A DNA stretch of 64,000 nt from Cryptomeria japonica (GCF_030272615.1 NC_081410.1:289913957-289977956), one strand, 5' to 3'. Numbered from the stretch's first letter, positions 11,689-25,696 are shown. Translations and numbers: made by a program. The notes: generated by a model from the sequence alone, not told the origin.

Positions 11689-12840
11689 TGTTACTACTTA
11701 TCAAATTGCCATTAGTTTTTATATTCAAAGTCATACTATATAATCTAGTCGGTTAACACTATTGAATCATGCAGCTGGTACACATAGAGAAGTCGGTATG
11801 CACAGTCTAGTTGGTTACAGAGGAAAGTAGTCATAGAACACAGTATACACCGAGCTGTCTACCGAGTATCTTTTTATGACTATTGAGCAGCAAAGATGAC
11901 ACACCGAGTTAATATACACCGAGTGAAATGTGTTACTAGATACATTGAACCTGGACATGCATATGAAAACGTGTTACAAGATCGAGGCACATCTAACCAT
12001 TATTACATTGGAAATTGCACCAGAAGATTGTGTATGATTTTGAGATCAATCTAACCAATGAAATATTTTGTATAGTTATTCATTCGAGGAATCTTGTTTG
12101 TAAGATCCAAGCAATGAATTGGATCACCGTCTTAAGAGATCTATTTATACAACATTAGTTAAGGGTGTATGCATGTGTGTAAGAAGACTGTTACAGAGAC
12201 ACAAAGGTCACCAAGAAGGTTTTTCAGAGAACAGTCGAAGAACAAAGTAAATAGAAGGGTTTACCGAGTTACTATATGGGTTACCAAGGTATGCTATAAG
12301 CAAGGTAATCTATTCTGAGCACATAGAATCTACTATAACATTTCAGATGTAAAGTTGCAGATATTTGTAATTATTTTATTGTAATATTATGAAGCTGAAA
12401 GAGAAACCTTTAATAGGGTAAAAGACTCTAGTCAAGTCTATAAATTGTAAAGCCTCTAACCAGGTGCAACATTCAAAATAAATGTTATAAAATCCTTTAG
12501 CAAGGTAGATCTAATAGATCTTGTTACTCCTAATAGGGTAAGCTATCAGAAATAGCTAAAATGTAGCTCTAACCGAGCATTCTTTATTATTGCAGTAGTG
12601 AAGTTGTGGGTGCCATCCCCACCATAGTTTTTCTCTCTAACCAAGAGTTTCTGCGTAACCAAAATATATGTGTTATGGAGTGAACCATGTATGATTGTTA
12701 TCTATTTGTTTAAACTTTATTTTATGTTACTGTACTATTCTGTTAATGCATAATAGTAAAGTTATTATTCAAGAAAAGTTTTGGAGTACTGATTCACCCC
12801 TCTCCTCTCAGTACATTATCTTTCCATATTGGGCCTAACA
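11689..12840 (+). repeat. N1 right (3') LTR
   Basis: Starts TGTTACTACTT and ends CCTAACA. It is full length relative to 4830-5978 and differs by scattered substitutions, many of them C/T or G/A. Confidence 0.94.
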
Positions 12841-12845
12841 GTGGC
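12841..12845. repeat. Target-site duplication of N1, right copy
   Basis: GTGGC, against ATGGC at 4825-4829. Confidence 0.85.
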
Positions 12846-14775
12846 ACCCTACGATTCGCTCGTGAGTCCTACTGGGATGACACCTCACCTGCCACTAGAG
12901 CACAACTGGAATACCACCTTAGTACCACCTCATTTGTCGCTAACACTTGGACCCGACAACTTATCAGTCACTAATCCATGGAGGGTAATGTTCATGCATC
13001 TTCGCATTGCAGATCAGCGACGGTCATTGATCCTCCTCAAACCTGTTCGATCTTTAATCTGCCCTCCTTTGCATGTGCCTTGTCGCTGATCCATGATGGT
13101 TAACTGACATGCAACTTCATTTTATAGATCAACAACTACTGTTAGATCATCTCCAACTTGCATGCTCATTAACGCGCCTTTCTACTATAAAATTTGGTTG
13201 TCTCTGGATGCATGTGCACACATGGGGTCCACTAGGTCACCAACTGCCTCTTGCCAAAATCCTTCAAGCTTTTGACAGTATGAATGTGTGTGCTTTTGTA
13301 TTTAATACATAAAATCCCTCCCCACTATCAATGCCGGATAAATATTTTTGCCTGGCACTTGCATTTGCTTGAAAATTCATGATGTCTTCACCACCGTTTC
13401 TTCTGTAGGGAGAAATTGGCAGACCAATTGCATTTACCTAAATGTTTAATAACCAAACCACGCAGGGGGAGGATGGAACACTTGCCAATTTGCATTCTGT
13501 AAAAGTTTTTCTAAAACTTTTCCTCATCTGCCATGCCATAGGATGTTGGCTTCACGCTTAGCAATTGCATTTTCTAAAAGTTTCTAATGTCTGCTTAAAT
13601 ACCATGTAGGGGGGAGGTTGGCGTTGAGCCTGCCAATATGCATTTTTATTAGAAGTTTCTGTCTTTTCACCCATACCATGCACCGTCTGCTATGCAGGGA
13701 GGATTTGGCATATCACACCTACCAATTTGCATTTGCAGAAAGGTTTGAAACGCCTTCTCCATAGACATCACCTTCCAAAGACCACACAGGGGAGAATGTT
13801 GGCAGAGGTCATGGACTTTGGTTTACATCTGCCAATCTGCATTCTAAAATTTTAATGCCTCCCAACATCCATGCACATCAGGAAGGAAGTGAATTCATTT
13901 TCTTGGAAATTTCTCAAATTTCTCCACTGTCACGCTACACTTCACCTCATGTAGGGAGGAGAATGTTGCACACCTGCTCATTGCATTTGCTTAAAATTTT
14001 CAATGGCTTTTCAAACTCCACTCCACGCAAGCTCAACGTACAACAGGGAGAAAGACTGGCAAAGTTCGAGGACTTTGGGCTTTATGCCTTGCATGAGGCA
14101 GGGAGGATGATAGAAGACGTTGTTGAATTTGGAGTTTGTGCTTTACACCTAACAATTTGCATTTACTTGAAAGGTTTCTAACACCTTCTAACAACTTCAA
14201 TGCCATCTATAGGGAGAATTTGATAAAGGTTATGGAATTTGGTTTTACACCTAACAATCACATTTGCTTGGAAGCTTCTATGCCCTTTTAACAAATTCCA
14301 TTCGCTCAAACTCTTGTATCTGGTACCCCACACCATGCAGGTAGAATTCCATTTAGGATAAATTCACCAAGTAAATGATTGTGTGCAACCAAATCTCTCT
14401 CTCCTTCATAAATTGGAAAGCTTACACATGTCTGGTTATCAAATCTTGTGGTGACAGACACCTCTTTCATAGTAGGAAATGAGAGTATTGCGGGGAACTA
14501 TTACTTTCATGACCCCATTGTATAGGAATTGAAAGCTATTCCATTCATTTTGTTATGTGTGCATTATGTTATTTTACCCATAGCCTTTATTGGGCATCTT
14601 AATAACATGTATTAAAAAAATCAAATCTCCACTTCAAAATGGCCCATACAATAACCCCTCAGTTATATGCCCACATAATGAAAGGAAATAATCTCTTAGT
14701 ACACCAAGTTTCCAATGTGGGTCGAGTCGGTATTGATATGCACTACTATGAATTAAGAAATTTTGCCATAGAATC
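12846..14775 (-). repeat. R element 5' LTR, piece 2
   Basis: It aligns along its length to 42-1974 of the R 3' LTR (for example ACCCTACGATTCGCTCGTG against ACCTTGCAATTCGCTTGTG). It is cut on the left by N1 and on the right by D. No conserved gene. Confidence 0.87.
14771..14775. repeat. Target-site duplication of D, left copy
   Basis: GAATC, identical to 35067-35071. Confidence 0.92.
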
Positions 14776-17771
14776 TATGGAGACTCATTAAAATTGAGTC
14801 AAGTTTAGAGGCCCATTTCAAAATTTTGCTCTGCATGTCAGAAAAGTACCTAAATGAGTCAGTTTGAATGGCCTAGTTTGCGAGAGGGCAAAATGGAGCC
14901 GGTTGATTTTCAGAGGGTAAGGCTCGGGATTCATTTCCCACACCTTTCATTTGCCATATTAAGTGATGTGCAACTTTCAGAATTCAGCTTGGAGAAGTTT
15001 ACTAGGTACCCATTTCGAGGGGAGAGCTGAAAGTGCATTTTAGGCATAAATGCAGATTTTATGGAGTAGCCTACTTTGAGCAATTATATCTTTTGCCCTG
15101 TTGATCATCATGGAGAAATTCAAAGTGGATTCAATTCTCTGCGTAAATGTGAGTTAGTCTGCAAAATTTCAAGTCTTGACAAATCCATTTGCTCAGTTTT
15201 TGAAGCCAAATCCATTTGCAGTTTCTGTGTTTTGGCAAGTCCCTGTTTCGACAGCTAGTCGGAGCCCTATTTCACATAAGTGTAAAAGTTGCCTCAGTAA
15301 GCATCATGTCAGAATGTTTTTTTTGAGTTAATGCTGGTATAAATGATGAGCTACATTTCAAATTTCAAGCCTTAGTCAATCCGTTTGATCGGTTTTCAAA
15401 AGGGTTCATTTAGCCATCGTTTTCAGTTATCCATACTTTCAGTGTCGTATCAGTTAATGTAGCCATTTTTGTGAGCACACCATTTGCATCCTGTCAGTCT
15501 TGTGATTGAACTGAGATTTCCAAGTTTTAATATGTACTTCAAGGTACCTATGTTTCAAATTTGAGGGCCTACGGAGGTCGTTTGGTATTTTTGAGAAAGG
15601 CGTCATGTGTTGCCAGAACATTGACTACATCAGGTCCACAATGTCAACAAAGCCAGTTTGTCATTTTCGCCGATTAATATCTCTTTGCTCGGGACGCGTC
15701 TTGAGAAACCGTTTAGTAGAAGTCATCCTTGTATATCAGAGTACACGCCTGTCAAACGGTGAGATCCAAAAAGGTGTTTTAACAGGTTTGAAAATTACGT
15801 CTATATGATTAAATGCAAAAATGTGGTGTAATCGCTTGAAGGTTGCAAAATTTAGTCTGATGATCCGAAAATGATGTTGATCATTTCTAGAGGTATGTTT
15901 GAGGTCCATGAAGCATTTCAAAGGTCAGTTGCATGAAAACGAAAAAAAATTTAGTTAGACCCACTTTGGGGCCCGACCCGGCTCATGCCTGTGCATTATT
16001 ATAAGGTGGAATGGTCTTAATTCATGGTGATGCATATTAATACCAGTTGGTGTATTTGGGAATTTGGTTAATTGAGAGCCGTATGGACTGCTATAGACTT
16101 GATCTTAGATTTTCGAGATGGAATATGTGATGCAAGTGTCAAGGGTTAAACCAAATTCAATCAAAGCAAATGAAAGTTGCAATGTGAGAAGACATTTAAG
16201 TTTCCAAACAAATGAAGACCAAATCCATTATGTCTAGAGGTAATTAAAATGCCACAAAATGACTTCAACTATGAGAATAAGATAAGAGCTGAAGGATTCA
16301 TTGTTGTTTTCAAGGGAATTCTTGTAGACTGAAAAAATGATTGCAGTCAAGCAGATTTATCCCAAAGTGAGACAAGGCATTAAATCTTCAGCCAAATTTA
16401 ATTGGCAGGTGTGGACCAAATCCAACATTTGCCAGCATCTTGTTGATCTGTGTGGCCTGAGATGGGTAGCATGGGCATGTTTGGAGCTGCATAATACTTT
16501 GAGGTAAATGCCAGCATAACATCCCCCCATGTGAAGCTCCAACAGATGGTTGAAAAATCCAGCATTCTCCCTCACGTGGAATGGCTAAGAAAGGGGAATG
16601 GAATGCAAACAATAGTTGACTCCTTGCATGGGGTTTTAGAGGCAGCAAAACTAGAACAATAACTTCCTCCCTCGCGTGGCCTATGAAAAGGGGGTTAAAC
16701 TTCAGAAACAAATGTAAATGGCAAGTGTTTTGTCCCCAGTTCTTCTTGTTGTGCGTGGTTGTAGCAGTAGCATTGGTATTCAAATGCAAACAGACAACAA
16801 CTCCAGTCAAACTAACCCCTCCTCACGTGGAAGCCAGCTTCAACCCCCTATGTGGTGTGTGGACTGGCACTGTTAAAATTTCAAAAGAAAAACAATAGCA
16901 AGTAAAACATAGCAGATGGCGTGGTGTTGGAGAAGACTTCAGAAGTTTCAGCATGCTCATGTGGTGTGGTTTTGATATCAGTAGAGATCTACAACAAATA
17001 ATAAATAACAAATACAAATAGAAATAAAACTAAATCCTCAACCTCCCTCCCTCCTGTGCATGGTTGAAAAGGTCATTGAAACTCATGCAAATAGAAAAAA
17101 TTGCTATTAAAGTTGCAGGCAAGGCTCCAAAATGCAGCTACAAGCAAAACCACAATATCCCACATTCACTAGGAAATGTTATTTTTTGGTGTTTATAAGC
17201 AAAAACTTACACTAGTAATATGTCAAAGCCTCTGGGCTTTTGACGGATGGTGACTATGGGCGCCCAAAATGGGCCCATGCGTGGGTGTGGTTCTCGAGGC
17301 GATGGAGGAGGTGACTGAGCAGTGACCAGGTGGACCCCATGCAGACACACTTCCCGAGGCAAAGATGTGAATTTTGCAAAGAAGGGTTGGCTTAACCAGT
17401 GAGCAGGTTGTAGAGGATCTGACGAAGCGCGTGATTTTGGAGGCCGAAGGTGCTCACCAGTTAAACCCTTCGAAATGGCGGAAAGGGTAAAGATCGTGCA
17501 TGTTTCGGCAGATCGGACGATCCACGCTATTTCGTGAAGGAAAGTTGCTCGCGAGTTAAGGTTTGCGAAATAGCGAAATGTGAAATGGCGAAAATGCAGC
17601 ATGGTAAAGGTCGAGCAAGTTTGGAGTAGATCAATGACTTGCGTGGTTTCGTGGAGTGAAGATGCACGCCGGATAAAGGCCGTGAAATGGTGAAAGCCAG
17701 GTTGCAAATCCAGTCCAGTGGTGATGATGTGGCGATGACATGGCACCTAGGTGGACGATGAGTAAGCGGAC

Positions 17772-17842
17772 ACGTGGCGGAGTGACGAGGTGTCATCCTA
17801 GGTGGCACCTAGTAGACCCCATCGACCAATCAGATCCCACCA
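17772..17842 (+). promoter_or_regulatory. ACGTG-core cluster in D LTR1 upstream of the TATA box
   Basis: ACACGTGGC and CCACGTGGCA lie within 220 bp of the TATA box, with further CACGTGG words at 16573, 16669 (as CGCGTGG) and 16825. These are G-box/ABRE-type cores recognised by plant bZIP and bHLH factors. Regulation by them is inference. Confidence 0.45.
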
Positions 17843-17990
17843 CGTGGCAAGGCGTCAGAGCACATTCAGAGCAAAAATTAAAATTAAAATCATGTTTATT
17901 GTATAGTTTAAAATATATTAAAATTCAAAAATTTAAATGATGTGCACATGTTGAGGATTAATTTGCTCATGGTCTCATTTTTGCTCAAAA

Positions 17991-17997
17991 TATAAAG
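17991..17997 (+). promoter_or_regulatory. Probable TATA box of D LTR1
   Basis: TATAAAG, followed closely by TTATATAT. It is present at the same place in LTR2 (25963) and changed to TATAATG in LTR3 (33997). If used, U3 is about 3.2 kb and R plus U5 about 1 kb. Confidence 0.5.
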
Positions 17998-18995
17998 TGT
18001 TATATATCGCCGGAAAGCTTTCGGAATGAAATTTAGTTATAGAGGAGATACTTGGCAAATTCAGCTGCAGATTTGATTTTCTTCCCTCTCCTTCTTATTC
18101 CCAATTCTTCTCATTTTGTAAGGGTTCCAAAATTCTGTGAGAAGTGCTCTAGTGTTCATGGCTTCCATTTTCTGAATTTCTTGACCCAAACTTGTAAAGT
18201 TCTATGGATCTGTTCAGGGTATAGAGGCTACATTGCATGATGATAGATTGTTTTCCAGTTGCAGGTCTTACTTGTGTCAGGCATGAGTAATTTCCCACCA
18301 TATTGTCTCTATGTATGCATTTCAGTATTATGAATTTAATCCTCAAGGAGGATGAAATTTGTCAATTTCGAGGAGGTTGTGTGATTGTTTGTGGGTATCT
18401 TTCAAGGAAAGTTTTAAAATCTGTAATCAATCATGAATAATGGAATGTGTCCCAGATTTGATAATGTTGTGAATGGATCTGAGTAATACATTAGTATAAG
18501 GTATTAATGCAGGGATACTTTGTAAGGAGAACAAATTTTCAGCTGTGATTGGCATTTTGTAGTTCTGTGTGTGACTCTGTTGCCCATTAACAAGGCACTG
18601 GTCTTTGACAGATTTGAGGATGGTATCAGATATTCAATTTAAAAGATAAATCTATTTCCCTTTATGTTTAGGTGTTAATGTTCTATCCTTCCAAAGTTCT
18701 ATTTCACCTATTATTTGTATAAGATCCAGCCCATCTATACGTGTTACCTAATTAGGTGAGCTTGTGGAATGGTTTGTCTGCTCATTGTTGATGCAGTCTT
18801 ATGTTTGTGATTATTGTATTCAATGCATCAAAAGGTTGTCCCCCCTAGGTCTAGTAGAACCTAAAGTGCAGAAGGATCAATTAGGGTCGTATGTTATGTT
18901 GTCCAAGCCCTGATGTGTTCCATAGACTGAAATTGGCCATTTCATAGAAGGATTGTGGGTATACTTGGGTTATCACTTTTGGTGAACAACAAAAA

Positions 18996-19014
18996 TGGCG
19001 ACTTTGCTGTGGAA
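18996..19014 (+). other. Primer binding site of internal A
   Basis: TGGCGACTTTGCTGTGGAA lies four bases after LTR1. The copy at 27036 reads TGGTGACTCTGCTGGGGAA, so each differs from the likely original by transitions or a G/T change. I do not assign the tRNA with certainty. Confidence 0.7.
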
Positions 19015-19775
19015 TAAATGGATATAAATGCTTGATTGATATGGTTAGAGGTTGAATGTGTTCCTAGTCCTGTCAATTTCATATCCAGCCAGTTTGTCCA
19101 TTGCGTATGCACAGAGTGTAAATTGTTTTCATGGTGGAGAAAATGCTCCTTGTTTTGGATCTGCAGAGTGATATGTGTTACATGTCATATTTTATGAAGG
19201 AGTAACAGTGAATTTATATTGTTGAGAGTTGTAAGAAGTTCTTGCAGCTGTGTGTGATTTTTTCCCAATTCCTTATTGGGTGGCGAATGTGTGGTTCATA
19301 CCAGTATTGAACAACTTGGAAGAGTGTTTATTGCAGCAAGATTGAAAAACAAACAGAGAATTAAATTTGTGATTGAATGATTCTGCTGTTCAAAATATCC
19401 TCTATGCAAGAGGTGGCGACTCTAATGGAAAAGACCATGCTAAAGGTGAAGTAAATCTTCAGATCTACAAGTTTTACAGCTGCAAATCTCCAGGTATTTT
19501 CAGAGGATTTAAATGCAAGACATCTCTTTTGAAAGTTTGAATGTATAATGTAGTTTTCCCATTTAGTGAACAACAATAGTCTAGAGGGAATGAGAGAATC
19601 TCAAAATTGATTTTCATATCTATGCTGCTAAAATATTCAGTGTATGTTATCCTCTATAGTATGCAAATGTGGAAGAACTTTATGGCAAGCAATGTTAAGG
19701 AATAGATTTGAATAAGGATATGTGCTTGAATTTTTTATCCAAAGTTATATAATCATTTGTGGAAGTAAGGAAGAA

Positions 19776-20864
19776 ATGTGTAGTGAATTTTTTCAGCCCC
19801 AATCTTATCCACATGTGACCATGCCTATTGAAATATCCCAACCATGTAATAGGGAAAGTTTCAGTATGAAACACTATGCTGCTCTAAATTTCAAAGATAT
19901 TCTGGGTTACCCAAATCCCATACCCATAGAAATTATAAAGTATTTGCCAATTTTCCGTGAGAAGAAATCAGAATCAGCATGTCAACATGTTAAAAGATTT
20001 TCAGATTTGGTAGGAGAATTCAAAATTTGTCAGGAAGATGAATGCATGAAATTGTTTATTCAGTCATTGAAAGAGGATATAAGAGATTGGTTTTCTTTTT
20101 CTCCAATGAATTCTATTACCTCATTGGAAGAATTGGTTTCAAATTTCATGGATCAATTTGATGAGAAGGTGAGTGACTCCAACTTGCTGAAAGAATTCAC
20201 TTATATACGAATAAGGGAAGAGGAATTTGTACCAACATTTAATATTAGATTTTCACAAGCTTTGTCCAAAATTTCTAGAAAGTATAAACTTGATGATAAA
20301 GTATGTCTGGATGTTTACATGAGTGCATTTGATGAGAAGATGGGTTTCCTATTGAGAAACAAAGAACCCAAAACCTTGTATGAAGCTTTTAACACAACTA
20401 GGGATATGGAAAATAACTTGAAGTTTGGAATCTCAAAGAGATTCGTGTCTGTTGTTGTTTCATACCAAAGCACCTTCAATGGTGAAACACCATGTGAAGC
20501 TGAGAAAATCATTCCTTGTCTAGGTGCATCAAGCTCTATAGTTTCGAAAGGTTTTGTTGATGCATGTGTTTCAGATTTAAATGAGAGTCAAGAACATTTT
20601 CTATTAATGCTCGTTGCCTCTCACAGTAATGATGGAATGATTAGTGTGCAATGTTGTGAAGATGTTGATACAAAGATATATATATACAAGGGATATGTAC
20701 CATTTGATTTGTATGCCGGTTATGCTGATTATATGGCTGCCAACTACCAAGTGAATCATGCATCTCTCCAAGATAATATGAAAATAATGATGGTGATGAC
20801 TATCAATCTTTACATGCTGCTGATGTATTTGATGTTGAAATACCAAATACAAAGGGATTATTAA
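19776..20864 (+). pseudogene. D internal A Gag (Ty3/gypsy type), frameshifted
   Basis: The open frame extends upstream to a GTG at 19722, but the first ATG in frame is 19776 and a eukaryotic start is expected there. Residues about 55-165 match the plant retrotransposon Gag core. Landmarks: a YLPIF segment, then HVKRFSDLVGEFKICQ, CMKLFIQSLKED-RDWF, a region with SLEELVSNFMDQF, and a conserved FNIRFSQAL segment. It would form the virus-like particle shell. No zinc knuckle follows. A 4-bp deletion relative to copy B near 20780 throws the last 30 or so codons out of frame. In the parent, Gag ran on into the acidic tail ORF. Confidence 0.82.
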
Positions 20865-20917
20865 GTGTTGTTGTTAGTGTAAGTGAAAATGTACCATATG
20901 ATGAAAATCATAATTGT

Positions 20918-22485
20918 TTGGTGCAAACAATAGTTAATCCTCACTTAGATATTCATAATGTCACTTGTGGTGAGGATGAAGTAAATGTATTTTCAGATTT
21001 CACTTTAGATTTCACTTCTTGTAATCATGTTGATGATCTTTCTATCTTGAGAGTTATGCACAAGGTTAATTTAGAAAATCTCAAGGGTGCACATGATTGT
21101 AATGAAAATATAGCACACATGGATGGACAAATTTTTACGGAAACTCAAATGGAACAGCAAAGTGCAATGCAAGTCCAGAAGATTGTAGAACTTAAGAAAG
21201 CTCTTGAGGTTGTTGATAAGAAGGTTTAGATATTGGAGAGCCTTCGAGTTGTTGATGAAGACCTTTTGCAATACAGTGAAGAGGATTCTTCGAAAAATGA
21301 CTGTGAATTGAATATTTGTTCACTTGATGAACATGCTAATCTAACAGATGGTTTTATGATAGAAAATTTTAGTGAACATGCTGAAAACTTATCGGATGAA
21401 GTAAATTGCAACGATGTTCATTTTCATTCTTTGGCTGATGACGAGTATTCTATTGGTGAAGAAGATCAGTTGTGCCAAGATAAGTATGATTATCTTGATT
21501 TTTAGAATGATGGTCATAGGATAAAAACCTATGAATGTGAAACATGCAACACTGAGGATTGTTCTAGCCTAGTTTCATTTTCTTCTTTGTCTGATGAAGA
21601 TGATTATGATGATAATGTGGATGGTATCTTTAGCAATGTTACTAATTTTCTATTCAATGATGATAGAGATACAAACCAATCACTTCAGTGTCATAATGCT
21701 CATAAGGGGATTCTTCATTTTGTTTCTAACCCTTTGTACGAAGAAATAACTGATCAGCCAGATGTTGTAAATGGTAAACCAGTCCATAATACTAATGAAA
21801 TTTCAAACAGCAATAGCGTCGGTTGTAAAAAATTAGTTCATGATGAAGGTAACAGGCATGGGTTATGTGATGATCATTTAAAACCACAAATGAAAGTGTT
21901 TCAGGTGCATGTAAGCCTGGAAGAAAAAGAGTTAGCTGTGGATTTGCTTCAGCTAGAGGTATGCATTCTTTTCCATGAATGGGATGTTGAGAATGAGAGG
22001 TTTTCAGTTTGATAAGCAAGGATAGTATGAGGTGTGATCAACATAGTGAAGTATCACATCCGGATTGTAATATTCATGTTCCTTGTTTGCATCAGTTGGT
22101 TAGTAATGTCCATTATTCTATTGATTTAAATGATAATAAGGTATGTGTTGATGAGTATCACCATATTGAAAATGAATGTTTTACTTTTGAAGTTTAGCAT
22201 GATGATGTCCTTGCAAATGGTAGAATTGATTGGGATAGTGAAGTGTATTGCAGCTTTTGGGAAAGCCTTTACGGTGAGTTGTCTCATGTTTTTACTTGTG
22301 TTCAAGTAGTGTGTGATTACGAAGTTCAGAATCAAACAAGAGGTATGCACACCAGTTGTTACAGTGATGAGGCAACAGAGGTTGATTATAAAAGTTATGC
22401 TCAGTTGTTAGTCAAAGATGCCTCTGTTTGGATCAGGATATCAAGTGATGAAAATCAGATTTTTGACAGAGGTAAATGTTTGTAA
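20918..22485 (+). pseudogene. D internal A: acidic tail of the Gag polyprotein, broken
   Basis: Several open pieces (20918-21229, 21233-21505, 21587-22012, 22009-22485) together match the longer open frames of copy B. They are rich in D, E, N, H and S, with repeated short motifs such as CSLDEHANL and a cysteine-rich end (VVCDYEVQNQTRGMHT ... ENQIFDRGKCL). Breaks against copy B: stops at 21227 and 21503 where B has CAT and CAG, and a frameshift near 21993. No known domain is recognised. The same C-terminus survives in the R stub. Confidence 0.7.
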
Positions 22486-22555
22486 GTGGAGCAATTATAA
22501 TCAGTTGTAAGTTGTATATTTTGTACAGTTGCTTTACTTCAGTTGTGTGGTTTTC

Positions 22556-22561
22556 AATAAA
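22556..22561 (+). terminator. AATAAA polyadenylation-like signal, internal A
   Basis: It lies 70 bp after the tail ORF stop and is repeated at 30589 in internal B. A poly(A) signal upstream of the 3' LTR could give transcripts ending before the LTR, but use is unproven. Confidence 0.35.
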
Positions 22562-25500
22562 GTGCCCTGCTGTTTGGGTAGAATAAGGAAGCCCTATTTT
22601 TTAAATGAGATGAGAAGAGAGGAATTGAGAGAAGAATGATCCATTTCTGGGTGGTCTGCTTAACCATTGATTCTATGTTCTTGTGTTGATATTGCAATCA
22701 ACCATACCCAGTTAGAGCCACTATTGGGACTCATTAAAGTTGAGTCAAGTTTAGAGGCCCATTTCAAAATTTTGCTCTGCATGTCAGAAAAGTACCTAAA
22801 TGAGTTAGTTTGAATGGCCTAGTTTGTGAGAGGGCAAAATGGAGCCGGTTGATTTTCAGAGGGTAAGGCTCAGGATTCATGTCCCACACCTTTCATTTGG
22901 CCTATTCAATGATGTGCAACTTTCAGAATTCAGTTTGGAGAAGTTTACTAGGTACCCATTTCGAGGGGTGAGCTGAAAGTGCATTTTAAGCACAAATGCA
23001 GATTTTATGGAGTAGCCTACTTTGAGCGATTATATATTTTTTCTCTGTTGATCATCATGGAGAAATTCAAAGTGGATTGAATTCTATGCAAAAAGGTGAG
23101 TCATTCTGCAAAATTTCAAGTCTTGATGAATCCATTTGCTCAGTTTTTGAAGCCAAATCCGTTTGCAGTTTTTGTGTTTTGGCAAGTCCCTATTTCGACA
23201 GCTAGTCGGAGCCCTGTTCCGCATAAGTGTAAAAGTTGCCTCAGTAAGCATCATGTCAGAACGTTTGTTCTTGATTAATTCTAGTATAAATGATGTGCAA
23301 CATTTCAAATTTGAAGCCTCAGTCAATCCGTTTGATCAGTTTTCAAAATGGTTCATTTAGCCATCGTTTTCAGTTATTCGTACTTTCAGTGCTGCATCAG
23401 TTAATGTAGCCATTTTTGTGAGTGCACCATTTGCATCCTGTCAATTTTGTGATCGAACAAAGATATCCAAGTTTTAATATGTACTTCAAGGTACCTATGT
23501 TTCAAATTTGAGGGCCTACGAAGGTCATTTGGTGTTTTTGAGAAAGGCGTCATGTGTTGCTAGAACATTGACTTCATCAGGTCCGCAATGCCGACAAAGC
23601 CAGTTTGTCATTTTCGCCGATTAATATCTCTATGCTTGAGACTCGTCTTGAGAAACCATTTGGTAGAAGTCATCCTTGTATATCAGAGTACATGCCTATC
23701 AGACGACAAAATCCAGAAAAGTGTTTTAACAGGTTTGAAAATTACGTCTTCGTGATAAAATGCGAAAATGTGGCGTAATCGCCTGAAGGTTGCAAAATTC
23801 AGTTTGATGATCTGAAAATGATGCCAATCATTTCCAGAGGTATGTTTGAGGTCCATGAAGCATTTTAGAGGTCAGTTGCATGAAAACGAAATTTTTTTTA
23901 GTCGGACCCACTTTGAGGCCCGACCCGGCTCATGCCTGTGCATTATAATAAGGCGGAATGGTCTTAATTCATGGTGATGCATATTAATACCAGTTGGTGT
24001 ATTTGGGAATTTGGTTAATTGAGAGCTTAATGGACTGCTGTAGACTTGATCTTAGATTTTTGAGATGGAATATGTGATGCAAGTGTCAAGTGTTAAACCA
24101 AATTCAATCAAAGCAAATGAAAGTTGCAAATGTGAGAAGACATTTAAGTTTCCAAACAAATGAAGACCAAATCCATTATGTATAGAGGTAATTAAAATGC
24201 CACAAGATGACTTCAACTGTGAGAATAAGATAACAGTTGAAGGATTAATTGTTGTTTTCAAGGGAATTCTTCCAAACTGAAAAAATGATTGCAGTGAAGC
24301 AGATTTATCCCAAAGCGAGACAAGGCATTAAATCTTTAGGCAAATTTAATTGGCAGGTGTGCACCAAATCCAACATTTGCTAGCATCTTGTCGATCTGTG
24401 TGGCCTGAGATGGGTAGTGTGGTCATGTTTGGAGCTGCATAATACTTTGAGGTAAATGCCAGCATAGCACCCCCCCACGTGAAGCTCCAGCAGATGGTTG
24501 AAAACCCCAGCATTCTCCCTCACGTGGCATGGCTAAGAAAGGGGAATGGAATGCAAACAATAGTTGACTCCTTGCATGGGGTTTTAGAGGTAGCAAAAGC
24601 AGAACAACAACTTCCTCCCTCACGTGGCTTGTGAAAAGCGGGTTAAACTTCAAAAACAAATGTAAATGGCAAGTGTTTTGTCCCCAGTTCTCCTTGTTGT
24701 GCGTGGTTGCAACAGTAGTATTGGTCTTCAAATGCAAACAAACAACAACTCCAGTCAAACTATCCCCTCCTCATGTGGAAGCCACCTTCAACCCCCTGCA
24801 TGGTGTGTGGACTGGCACTACTAAAATTTCAAAAGAAAAACAATAGCAAGTAACTCATAGTAGATGGCGTGGTGTTGGAGAAGACTTCAAAAGTTTCAGC
24901 ATGCTCACGTGGTGTGGTTTTGATATCAGCAGAGATCTCCAGCAAATAGTAAATAGCAATAAAACTAAATCCTCAACCTCCCTCCCTCCTGTGCGTGGTT
25001 GAAAAGGTCATTGAAACTCATGCAAATAGAAAAAATCACCATTAAAGTTGCAAGCAAGGCTCCAAAATGCAGCTATAGGCAAAACCACAATATCCCACAT
25101 TCACTGGGAAATGGTATTTTTTGGTGTTTATAAGAAAAACCTTACACTAGTAATATGTCAAAGTCTCTAGGCTTTTGACGGATGGTGCCTATGGGCACAC
25201 AAAATGGGCCCACGCGTGGGCACGGATCTCGAGGTGATAGAGGAGGTGACTGAGCAGCAACCAGGTGGACCCCATGCAGGCACGCTTCCTGAGGCAAACA
25301 TGCAAATTTTGCAGAGAAGGGTCAGCTTAACTAGTGAGCAGGTTGCAGAGGATACGACGAAGCGCGTGATTTCGGAGGCCAAAGGTGCTCACTAGTTAAA
25401 CCCTGCAAAATGACGAAAAGGCTAAAGATCATGCATGTTTCGGGAGATCAGATGATCCGTGCTGTTTCACGAAGGAAAGTTGCTCGCGAGTTAAGGTCCA

Positions 25501-25696
25501 CAAAACAGCGAAATTCGAAATGGCAAAAATGCAGCATGGTAAAGGTTGAGAAAGTTTGGAGTAGATCGACGGCCTGCGCGGTTTCGTGGAGTGAAGATGC
25601 ATGATGGATAAAGGCCACGAAATGGTGAAAGCCAGGTGGCAGGTCCAATCAGCGGTCTAGCAGGCGAGCCCTGGTGAGGTGGCAGTCCAGTGGTGA

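Larger units (their letters stand above)
4830..12840 (+). mobile_element. N1: polymerase-less LTR retrotransposon, Copia-type primer site
   Basis: An 8.0-kb element bounded by 1149-bp and 1152-bp LTRs, flanked by a 5-bp duplication. The order inside is primer site, ORF1 (coiled coil plus zinc knuckles), a gap of about 550 bp, ORF2, polypurine tract. No protease, integrase, reverse transcriptase or RNase H motif is visible in any frame. The primer site TGGTATCAGAGC and the ...AACA/TGTT... LTR ends are typical of plant Copia elements. It therefore probably relies on enzymes from a Copia element elsewhere. Frameshifts and stops in both ORFs show it is inactive now. It sits in the R 5' LTR. Confidence 0.92.
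14776..18991 (+). repeat. D LTR1
   Basis: Starts TATGGAGACTC (mutated from TGTTGGGACTC) and ends GAACAACA. At 4216 bp it is about 95 bp shorter than LTR2 and LTR3. It lacks about 80 bp after the TATA region near 18030 and about 40 bp near 17710, both present in the other two. Confidence 0.92.

Noticed and set aside
17207-17746. 179-codon minus-strand ORF in D LTR1
   Set aside because: The frame is broken in the matching parts of LTR2 and LTR3 and it lies in the GC-richer U3 region. Treated as chance.
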